Assembly: GCA_934700375.1 (NCBI GenBank)
Contig: CAKUXT010000089.1
Coordinates: forward strand, 1 to 8,151
Direction: 5' to 3'
DNA from: an uncultured Bacilli bacterium
Lineage (GTDB): Bacteria > Bacillota_I > Bacilli_A > RFN20 > CAG-288
DNA: 8,151 nt
The notes below the pieces were generated by a model, which worked only from the letters and a program-made list of their open reading frames with translations, made no database searches and was not told the DNA's origin. Both the position numbers and the translations under genes were made by a program. Shown here piece after piece: positions 1-5,322 of this stretch. How positions within the stretch are numbered: position 1 is the first letter of the stretch; each line of letters starts with the position of its first letter.

Positions 1-62
1 ACCCTTTTCTGAGTTGTCGTTGAAACACTGGCATTCTGTCAACGTCTTAAGTTAATGACATT

Positions 63-84
63 GGGCTTGAAAGGCCTCTTTTTT
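63..84 (+). terminator. Weak terminator-like hairpin plus T run
   Basis: GGGC (63-66) can pair with GCCT (74-77), including one G-T wobble, around a 7-base loop, and is followed at once by six T residues (79-84). A 4-bp stem is poor compared with the two strong terminators elsewhere in the window. It would suit the end of an upstream + strand gene, perhaps the frame ending at 53-55. It could equally be chance. Confidence 0.25.
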
Positions 85-99
85 GTCGGCGTCAAAAAA
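79..99. repeat. T/A-rich inverted repeat beside the glnN promoter
   Basis: TTTTTTG (79-85) and CAAAAAA (93-99) are perfect 7-bp inverted arms around a 7-base GC-rich centre (TCGGCGT). The repeat ends four bases before the -35 box of the proposed glnN promoter, a usual place for a regulator site or an A-tract UP-like element. It does not match the GlnR/TnrA consensus (TGTNA-N7-TNACA), so no regulator is named. Confidence 0.4.
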
Positions 100-102
100 A
101 TC

Positions 103-131
103 TTTACATGAAAACAAAAAAAGAATATCAT
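103..131 (+). promoter_or_regulatory. Sigma-A-type promoter of glnN
   Basis: TTTACA at 103-108 (one mismatch to TTGACA) is followed after exactly 17 bases by TATCAT at 126-131 (one mismatch to TATAAT). The expected transcription start is near 138, leaving a leader of about 20 bases with the ribosome binding site. No other pair of this quality is seen upstream of the gene. Confidence 0.75.
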
Positions 132-144
132 TAGTTTTGTTTTT

Positions 145-150
145 GGGAGG
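145..150 (+). promoter_or_regulatory. Ribosome binding site that fixes the glnN start
   Basis: GGGAGG lies seven bases before the ATG at 158. The same frame is open back to a TTG at 83, but that codon lies upstream of the proposed promoter and has no Shine-Dalgarno sequence, so this site decides in favour of 158. Confidence 0.85.
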
Positions 151-157
151 AACAGTT

Positions 158-2272
158 ATGAGTGGTAAGAACTTCGACGTTACTTCGCAATATGGGATGG
201 ACGTATTCAATGACGAGACGATGAAGAAATATCTTCCGGCTGATGTCTATACGAAGTTGACTACGACGATCAAAGAAGGCAAAGAACTAGATCCCCTTAT
301 CGCTGATGCTGTTGCCAAAGGAATGAAGGAATGGGCACTCTCCAAAGGAGCGACTCATTACACGCATTGGTTTTCGCCTCTTACTGGTGTGACCGCAGAG
401 AAACATGATTCCTTTTTGAACTACAGCAAAGAGGGAAAGATGATCATGGATTTCTCCGGAAAAGAACTGATCAAAGGCGAACCGGATGCCTCCTCTTTCC
501 CTAACGGCGGTTTAAGAGCTACATTTGAAGCAAGAGGCTATACAGCATGGGACTGCACAAGCCCTGCCTTTGTCGTCTCTGATGTCTATGGTGCAGTCTT
601 ATATATTCCGACTGCATTCTGCTCCTATAACGGCGATGCGCTTGATGGAAAGACACCGCTATTGAGAAGCATGGACTATTTAAGCAATGAAGCAGTCCGC
701 GTCTTAAGAATATTCGGTGATGATAAGACAAAGAAGGTTGTAACCTATGCCGGTCCGGAACAGGAGTATTTCCTTGTCGATACAGAGGCCTATGCTGAGC
801 GCAAAGACCTTGTCTATACAGGAAGAACACTCTTCGGTGCCTGTGCTCCTAAGGGACAGGAATTAGAGGATCACTACTTCGGTCCGATCCGTGAAAAGAT
901 TGCATCCTTCATGAGCGATGTCAACGAGACGCTTTGGAAACTCGGCATCCCTGCAAAGACAGAGCACAATGAAGTCGCACCTTCTCAGCATGAACTTGCT
1001 GTCATCTATACCGAAGCGAATGTCTCTGCGGATCAGAACGCGCTCGTGATGTCCGTTTTGAAAAAGACAGCTAAGAAACATGATTTTATTTGCTTATTGG
1101 CTGAAAAGCCATTTGAAGGTATCAATGGAAGTGGAAAACATAACAATTGGTCTATCGCAAAAGAGGATGGAACAGATTTATTCTCACCTGGAATCAATCC
1201 TGAAGACAATCTTCAGTTCCTTGTTTTCCTCTCCAGCGTCATCAAAGGCGTTGATGAATATGCCGGTCTTTTAAGAGAATCTGTTGCAAGCTATACCAAT
1301 GATTTCCGACTTGGTGCCAATGAAGCGCCGCCGGCTATCATCTCTATTTTCTTAGGTGAACAGCTCAATGATATCGTTGAGAAGATCATTGAGAGCAAAA
1401 ACTCTGGAAAGACCAAAAAGGACTCTGTCCTTTTCAAAGATGTCAAAACACTTCCTTCTTTTGACAGAGACACAACTGACAGAAACAGAACTTCTCCTTT
1501 TGCTTTCACCGGTAACCGCTTTGAGTTCCGTATGGTCGGTTCTCTTCAGAATATCTCTGAACCCAATACGGTCTTGAATATGGTTTTAGGCTATGAGCTT
1601 TCTCTCTTTGCTGATGAAATCGAAGCTGCTTCTGACAAAGAAGCTGCCATCAGACAATGGATCAAGAAGACGTTGAAAGAGCATCAGAGAGTCATCTTCA
1701 ACGGAGATGGCTATTCCAAGGCTTGGGAAGAGGAAGCCGAAAGAAGAGGATTGCTCAATCTTAGAACGACAGTCGATGCGACCGATGTTTTAAGACAGCA
1801 GGATGTCCAAGCGCTGTTTAAGAAGACTGGCGTTCTTACAGAGAGCGAGCTTTCTTCCCGCGCTGAGATCAAATATCAGAATTATTCCGCTCAGGTTCTC
1901 ATCGATTCCAAGACGATGTCTCATATGGCACATAAACAGTATCTTCCCAGTGTCAACAATGCACTTTCTAAGATTGCAAAAGAGATCAACGAACTTGAAA
2001 CTTGCCATATTCCTGTTCCGAAGTCCACGTTCAAGAATGCGATGATGGTTTCTTCTCTTCTTGAAGATGCAGGTATTGCTCTTGCAAGATTGGATCAGCT
2101 GATTGAGAAGTCTTCTTCCTTCAAGGGAAGAGACTTGGCATGCTTCTGCCGCGATCAGCTTCTTCCTCAGATGAGAAAACTGAGAAAGCCAATCGATGAA
2201 CTTGAGCTTCTCATCGCTAAGGACTGCTGGCCTGTTCCTTCTTACGGTGACTTGCTCTACCATATTGTCTAA
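158..2272 (+). CDS. glnN: Glutamine synthetase type III
   Basis: This 704-residue protein condenses ammonia with glutamate to glutamine using ATP, in the cytoplasm; characterised type III enzymes are dodecamers. It is far longer than type I or II enzymes (roughly 350-470 residues) and matches the about 700-730 residues of type III. Family hallmarks seen are an N-terminal block near residues 110-135 (NGGLRATFEARGYTAWD), GPEQEYFLVD at 199-208 with the metal-binding glutamates, NGSGKHNN at 323-330 in the ammonia/glutamate site, and RTSPFAFTGNRFEFR at 444-458 in the nucleotide/phosphate region. The C-terminal extension of about 200 residues is typical of type III. ATG 158 is chosen because GGGAGG sits 7 bases upstream and the promoter lies between 158 and the longer TTG start at 83. 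It is transcribed alone, between its own promoter and a strong terminator. No frameshift or missing core motif is seen. Family identity is secure; its regulation is unknown. Confidence 0.97.
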   Translation: MSGKNFDVTSQYGMDVFNDETMKKYLPADVYTKLTTTIKEGKELDPLIADAVAKGMKEWALSKGATHYTHWFSPLTGVTAEKHDSFLNYSKEGKMIMDFSGKELIKGEPDASSFPNGGLRATFEARGYTAWDCTSPAFVVSDVYGAVLYIPTAFCSYNGDALDGKTPLLRSMDYLSNEAVRVLRIFGDDKTKKVVTYAGPEQEYFLVDTEAYAERKDLVYTGRTLFGACAPKGQELEDHYFGPIREKIASFMSDVNETLWKLGIPAKTEHNEVAPSQHELAVIYTEANVSADQNALVMSVLKKTAKKHDFICLLAEKPFEGINGSGKHNNWSIAKEDGTDLFSPGINPEDNLQFLVFLSSVIKGVDEYAGLLRESVASYTNDFRLGANEAPPAIISIFLGEQLNDIVEKIIESKNSGKTKKDSVLFKDVKTLPSFDRDTTDRNRTSPFAFTGNRFEFRMVGSLQNISEPNTVLNMVLGYELSLFADEIEAASDKEAAIRQWIKKTLKEHQRVIFNGDGYSKAWEEEAERRGLLNLRTTVDATDVLRQQDVQALFKKTGVLTESELSSRAEIKYQNYSAQVLIDSKTMSHMAHKQYLPSVNNALSKIAKEINELETCHIPVPKSTFKNAMMVSSLLEDAGIALARLDQLIEKSSSFKGRDLACFCRDQLLPQMRKLRKPIDELELLIAKDCWPVPSYGDLLYHIV

Positions 2273-2297
2273 ACAGTATCAGAATCAGATTTGTTTT

Positions 2298-2328
2298 AAG
2301 AAGCTTCTTTCAAAGAGGCTTCTTTTTT
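2298..2328 (+). terminator. Intrinsic terminator of glnN
   Basis: AAGAAGC (2298-2304) pairs with GCTTCTT (2318-2324). The stem continues inward through one T-G wobble and four more pairs to a 3-base loop, giving about 12 bp, and runs into six T residues (2323-2328). It starts 25 bases after the glnN stop and separates glnN from the gal operon. Confidence 0.9.
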
Positions 2329-2347
2329 ATGAGTTAAAAGCAGCTAT

Positions 2348-2388
2348 CAATGTGGAAAATTCATGATGATTTAGCGAATAACACATTG
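2348..2388. repeat. 7-bp inverted repeat between glnN and galK
   Basis: CAATGTG (2348-2354) and CACATTG (2382-2388) are perfect inverted copies 27 bases apart, with five T residues following (2389-2393). The arms lie about 70-110 bases upstream of the galK -35 box. They could be paired half-sites for a galactose-responsive regulator, a weak second terminator, or chance. No regulator gene is present to test against. Confidence 0.35.
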
Positions 2389-2456
2389 TTTTTCCTTTGC
2401 CTGAATGCATGTTTTCTTATCCTTAATTTTAATTGTGATTTATGGCTTTTTATTCA

Positions 2457-2485
2457 TTGAAAGAGCTTTTATTATTTACTATAAT
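2457..2485 (+). promoter_or_regulatory. Sigma-A-type promoter of galKT
   Basis: TTGAAA at 2457-2462 and a perfect TATAAT at 2480-2485 are 17 bases apart, a near-consensus arrangement. Transcription should begin near 2492, giving a leader of about 29 bases. Such a strong core suggests that control comes from repression rather than from a need for an activator; that is inference. Confidence 0.85.
2458..2471. promoter_or_regulatory. Degenerate cre-like (CcpA) site over the galK promoter
   Basis: TGAAAGAGCTTTTA fits 12 of the 14 positions of the catabolite-response consensus TGWNANCGNTNWCA, counting the degenerate ones. Its mismatches fall at the core C (A here) and at the final C (T here). It overlaps the -35 box and the spacer, a position where bound CcpA would block polymerase. 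The core mismatch keeps this tentative. Confidence 0.3.
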
Positions 2486-2520
2486 TCTATTGAAGGATAT
2501 TTATAAAAGGATACAGCATT

Positions 2521-3687
2521 ATGACACCAGTAAATCTTAAGGCTTCGTTTGAACGCATCTTCTCCCAGGGGGGAGACATCAGAGGCTATTTTGCCCCTGG
2601 AAGAGTCAATCTTATCGGTGAACACATCGACTACAACGGCGGACATGTTTTCCCTTGTGCTCTTACAGTCGGCAATTATGTCGTCGCCCGTAAAAGAGAT
2701 GACAGAAAAGTCCGCTTCTACTCTGAAAACTATAAAAGAGGCGGCATCATCGAGCGTTCTCTCGATGACTTGACCTATAACAAGGATAAGCTTTGGACCA
2801 ACTATCCTTTCGGTGTCATGTGGGCATTTGCAAAGCGTGGCATGGTCATGAATACAGGACTTGATGTCTATGTCTATGGAAACATTCCTGGTTCCGGTCT
2901 TTCTTCTTCCGCAGCTATGGAAGTCTCTATCGGTGTCATGCTGAAGGATATGTTCGGATTTGATGTTTCCATGACGGAAATTGCATTGATCGGACAGTAT
3001 TCCGAGAACAATTTCAATGGTTGCAACTGCGGCATCATGGATCAGTTCGCTTCTGCTATGGGTAAGAAGGATGAAGCTATCTTCTTAGACTGTGCAACAC
3101 TTTCTTATGATTATGTTCCACTTGTCTTAGAAGGATGCAAGATCATCGTCACCAATTCCAATAAGCCTCATAGCCTTGTCTCTTCTCATTACAACGGAAG
3201 AAGAGCAGAGTGTGAAAAAGCTGTCGAAGAGCTTTCTTCTAAAGTCAATATTGAACACCTTTGCGAGCTCACCCCTGAACAGTTTGAGACTTATAAAGAT
3301 CTCATCACGGATGAAGACAGAAGAAAGAGAGCAAAACATGCTGTCTATGAAGAGCAGAGAACCAAGGATGCCATCGTCGCTTTGAAGAACAACGACCTTG
3401 TCACTTTCGGAAGACTTCTCAATGATTCCGGTGATTCTCTTCGCTATGACTATGATGCAACCTGCTTTGAAATCGATGTTCTTGTCGATGCCGCAAAAGC
3501 CCAGAAGGGTGTCTATGGTTCTAGAGAGACCGGCGGCGGATGGGGTGGCAACACTGTCTCCATCGTCAAGGACGAATATGTCGATGACTTCAAGTGCAAT
3601 GTCGGAAGAATCTATAAGCAGAAGACTGCATTGAATGCAAGCTTTGCCATTCTGGAAGTCGGTGATGGCGGAAGGAGACTCTTCTGA
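2521..3687 (+). CDS. galK: Galactokinase
   Basis: This 388-residue cytoplasmic GHMP kinase phosphorylates alpha-D-galactose with ATP to galactose-1-phosphate, the first committed Leloir step; the length is normal for the family. Visible motifs are the galactokinase signature GRVNLIGEHIDY at residues 27-38, the ATP-binding glycine/serine loop PGSGLSSSAA at 123-132, the catalytic aspartate D174 in CGIMDQFASAMG, YNGRRAEC around residue 225, and the third motif GSRETGGGWGGN at 333-344. Many galactokinases have RMTGGGFGGC or RMTGAGFGGC there, so the E, W and N substitutions are unusual. The ATG has an AAAAGGA ribosome binding site (2505-2511) nine bases upstream. The stop TGA (3685-3687) shares its A with the galT start, so the two genes are translationally coupled. 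Identity is firm; sugar specificity within the family is inferred from the galT partner. Confidence 0.95.
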   Translation: MTPVNLKASFERIFSQGGDIRGYFAPGRVNLIGEHIDYNGGHVFPCALTVGNYVVARKRDDRKVRFYSENYKRGGIIERSLDDLTYNKDKLWTNYPFGVMWAFAKRGMVMNTGLDVYVYGNIPGSGLSSSAAMEVSIGVMLKDMFGFDVSMTEIALIGQYSENNFNGCNCGIMDQFASAMGKKDEAIFLDCATLSYDYVPLVLEGCKIIVTNSNKPHSLVSSHYNGRRAECEKAVEELSSKVNIEHLCELTPEQFETYKDLITDEDRRKRAKHAVYEEQRTKDAIVALKNNDLVTFGRLLNDSGDSLRYDYDATCFEIDVLVDAAKAQKGVYGSRETGGGWGGNTVSIVKDEYVDDFKCNVGRIYKQKTALNASFAILEVGDGGRRLF

Positions 3688-5198
3688 TGTCCACAATCGA
3701 TGAAAATATTGAAAAGCTGGCAAGCTATGCCCTTGATAAGGGACTTATCAGCAAGTTCGAATACGACTATTCCATCAATCTTCTTTTAGATGTTCTCGAT
3801 TTGGATTCCTATACGCCATCTAATAAGGAATATCATGATGTCGATTTAGAAGAGACTTTGAAGGAAATCCTTGATTATGCTTATGAAAAAGGATTGATCA
3901 AAGAGAATTCTGTTGTCTATCGCGACTTGTTTGACACCAAGGTCATGAATTGCTTTACCCCTAGACCGGATTCTGTCATTGCAACTTTTTATTATCTTTA
4001 TGAGAACAAAGGCGCAAAGGCTGCAACGGATTGGTTCTATCAGTTCAGCAAAGACACTGATTACATCCGCTCTTATCGCGTCAAGAAGGACCTGAGATGG
4101 AAGACAAGAACAAAATATGGTTCTTTGGATATCTCCATCAACTTATCCAAGCCTGAAAAGGATCCGAAAGCCATTGCAGCGGCCAAGCTTCTGAAGCAGT
4201 CTTCTTATCCCAAATGCATGCTCTGCAAAGAAAATATGGGATACAGAGGAAGAGTCAACCATCCTGCAAGAGAGACAATCCGTATCGTTCCTCTCTGTTT
4301 GGTTGGAGATGATTATTATCTTCAGTACTCCCCCTATTCTTATTACAACGAACATTGCATTGTCTTCAACAGCGATCATATCCCGATGGTGATCGATGAA
4401 AAGTGCCTCAATCATCTTCTCGATTTCGTCAAGATGTTCCCACACTACATCTTAGGAAGCAACGCCGATCTTCCTATCGTCGGAGGAAGCATTCTTACGC
4501 ATGATCATTATCAGGGCGGAAAATATGTCTTCCCGATGTTCAAGGCAAAGAAGGTGATGGACCTTCATTTCGAAGGGTTCCCGGCTGTCAAAGCAAGCTA
4601 CCTCAAATGGCCGCTCAGCGTCATTCGCATCCAGTCAAAGAACACTCGCCAGCTTCTTTCCCTCGCTCTTAAGATACTTAATGTCTGGAGAGGATACACG
4701 GATGAAGCTTCTTATGTTTATGCTGAAACTGATGGAGTTCCACACAATACCATCTCTCCTATTTGTCATAAGATTGGAGATGAATATGCCTTTGATCTCG
4801 TTCTTAGAAACAATATCACGACAGAGGAATTCCCGCTCGGTGTCTATCATCCTCATCAGGAGTGCTGGCACATCAAGAAGGAGAACATCGGCTTGATTGA
4901 AGCGATGGGCTTGGCTGTTCTTCCGTCAAGACTTCAGAAGGAGCTCACCCTTGTCAAGCAAGCGATTCTTGAAAAGAGAGACTTCTCTTCTGACCCTGAA
5001 ATCTCCTCTCATTACGAATGGGTAAAAGAGTTTGAAAAGAAGTATGATGTCATCGATAAAGACAACATCGATAAGATCATCAATGATGAAGTCGGTCTTG
5101 TCTTTATGAAGGTTCTTGAGTATGCAGGTGTCTATAAGCAGGACGAAAAAGGGACCCGCGGCATCTTGCGTTTTGTCGTCAAAGTCAACGAAGAGTGA
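3687..5198 (+). CDS. galT: UTP/UDP-glucose-hexose-1-phosphate uridylyltransferase, class II GalT
   Basis: This 503-residue enzyme transfers UMP from UDP-glucose to galactose-1-phosphate, giving UDP-galactose and glucose-1-phosphate, so it uses the product of GalK directly. It belongs to the longer class II GalT family of Gram-positive bacteria (about 490-510 residues), not the roughly 350-residue E. coli type. Supporting features are CMLC (177-180), a probable zinc-binding CxxC pair; THDHYQGG with H272-x-H274-x-Q276, the histidine-triad-like active site in which H274 is the expected uridylylated nucleophile; and the family block around HPHQECWHIKKENIGL (388-402) followed by IEAMGLAVLP. The start is set by AAGGAG (3672-3677) nine bases upstream of an ATG whose A is the last base of galK. 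A UUCG-loop terminator follows right after the stop. No galE or transporter adjoins it. Role is confident; the zinc ligands are inferred from motif shape. Confidence 0.95.
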   Translation: MSTIDENIEKLASYALDKGLISKFEYDYSINLLLDVLDLDSYTPSNKEYHDVDLEETLKEILDYAYEKGLIKENSVVYRDLFDTKVMNCFTPRPDSVIATFYYLYENKGAKAATDWFYQFSKDTDYIRSYRVKKDLRWKTRTKYGSLDISINLSKPEKDPKAIAAAKLLKQSSYPKCMLCKENMGYRGRVNHPARETIRIVPLCLVGDDYYLQYSPYSYYNEHCIVFNSDHIPMVIDEKCLNHLLDFVKMFPHYILGSNADLPIVGGSILTHDHYQGGKYVFPMFKAKKVMDLHFEGFPAVKASYLKWPLSVIRIQSKNTRQLLSLALKILNVWRGYTDEASYVYAETDGVPHNTISPICHKIGDEYAFDLVLRNNITTEEFPLGVYHPHQECWHIKKENIGLIEAMGLAVLPSRLQKELTLVKQAILEKRDFSSDPEISSHYEWVKEFEKKYDVIDKDNIDKIINDEVGLVFMKVLEYAGVYKQDEKGTRGILRFVVKVNEE

Positions 5199-5201
5199 TA
5201 T

Positions 5202-5226
5202 AGCCCCTTCGGGGGCTTTTCTTTTT
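5202..5226 (+). terminator. Intrinsic terminator of the galKT operon
   Basis: AGCCCC (5202-5207) pairs perfectly with GGGGCT (5212-5217) around a TTCG tetraloop (UUCG in RNA, exceptionally stable). A T-rich tail, TTTT-C-TTTTT, runs to 5226. It begins three bases after the galT stop. Confidence 0.93.
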
Positions 5227-5238
5227 GCGCTAAAAAAG

Positions 5239-5250
5239 GGTTTATAAACC
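5239..5250. repeat. Perfect 12-bp palindrome at the ftsK -35 region
   Basis: GGTTTATAAACC reads the same on both strands and contains the weak -35 hexamer of the proposed ftsK promoter. A dimeric regulator bound here would compete with RNA polymerase. No known operator consensus is recognised. Confidence 0.45.
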
Positions 5251-5268
5251 TTAGTATTGTGATATACT
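5241..5268 (+). promoter_or_regulatory. Extended -10 promoter of the ftsK-family gene
   Basis: TATACT (5263-5268) carries a TGA directly upstream (5260-5262), forming an extended -10 motif. A weak -35, TTTATA (5241-5246, 4 of 6), lies 16 bases away. The expected start is near 5275, about 48 bases before the ATG. Confidence 0.6.
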
Positions 5269-5272
5269 TTTT

Positions 5273-5288
5273 ATGTTTCTTAAAACAT
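5273..5288. repeat. Inverted repeat at the expected ftsK transcription start
   Basis: ATGTTT (5273-5278) and AAACAT (5283-5288) are perfect inverted arms around CTTA. The element spans the predicted transcription start and could be an operator or a small hairpin at the 5' end of the mRNA. Confidence 0.4.
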
Positions 5289-5295
5289 GTATTTT

Positions 5296-5311
5296 ATATA
5301 TTTATATATTT
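5296..5311. repeat. Tandem ATATATTT duplication before the ftsK ribosome binding site
   Basis: Two exact copies of ATATATTT (5296-5303 and 5304-5311) abut the ribosome binding site. The run is entirely A/T and probably keeps the leader unstructured. A second -10-like hexamer could also lie within it. Confidence 0.5.
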
Positions 5312-5317
5312 AGGGGG
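5312..5317 (+). promoter_or_regulatory. Atypical ribosome binding site of the ftsK-family gene
   Basis: AGGGGG ends five bases before the ATG at 5323. It is weaker than AGGAGG and closely spaced, but an in-frame TAG at 5311-5313 leaves 5323 as the only sensible start. The ten bases 5313-5322 repeat exactly the 3' arm of the galT terminator (5211-5220). Confidence 0.6.
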
Positions 5318-5322
5318 CTTTT

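Larger units (their letters stand above)
1..157. other. Leader region upstream of glnN, no assignable gene
   Basis: No complete gene is visible. One + frame is open from base 2 to a TAA at 53-55 and could be the last codons of an upstream gene. A minus-strand ATG at 34-32 also opens off the left edge for 11 codons, without a convincing ribosome binding site. Neither is long enough to call. The stretch also holds a 6-bp inverted repeat (18-44), a weak terminator-like hairpin followed by a T run (63-84), a T/A-rich inverted repeat (79-99) and the glnN promoter (103-131). Confidence 0.5.

Noticed and set aside
37..42. TTGACA on the minus strand as a divergent promoter
   Set aside because: No -10-like hexamer lies 16-18 bases downstream on that strand.
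1790..2263. A 157-codon minus-strand frame at the end of glnN
   Set aside because: It is antisense to a well-conserved glutamine synthetase C-terminus and its translation shows no recognisable domain.
3127..3723. A 198-codon minus-strand frame over the end of galK
   Set aside because: It overlaps conserved galactokinase motifs on the other strand and the galK/galT junction, and its translation shows no recognisable domain; it is a shadow of codon bias.
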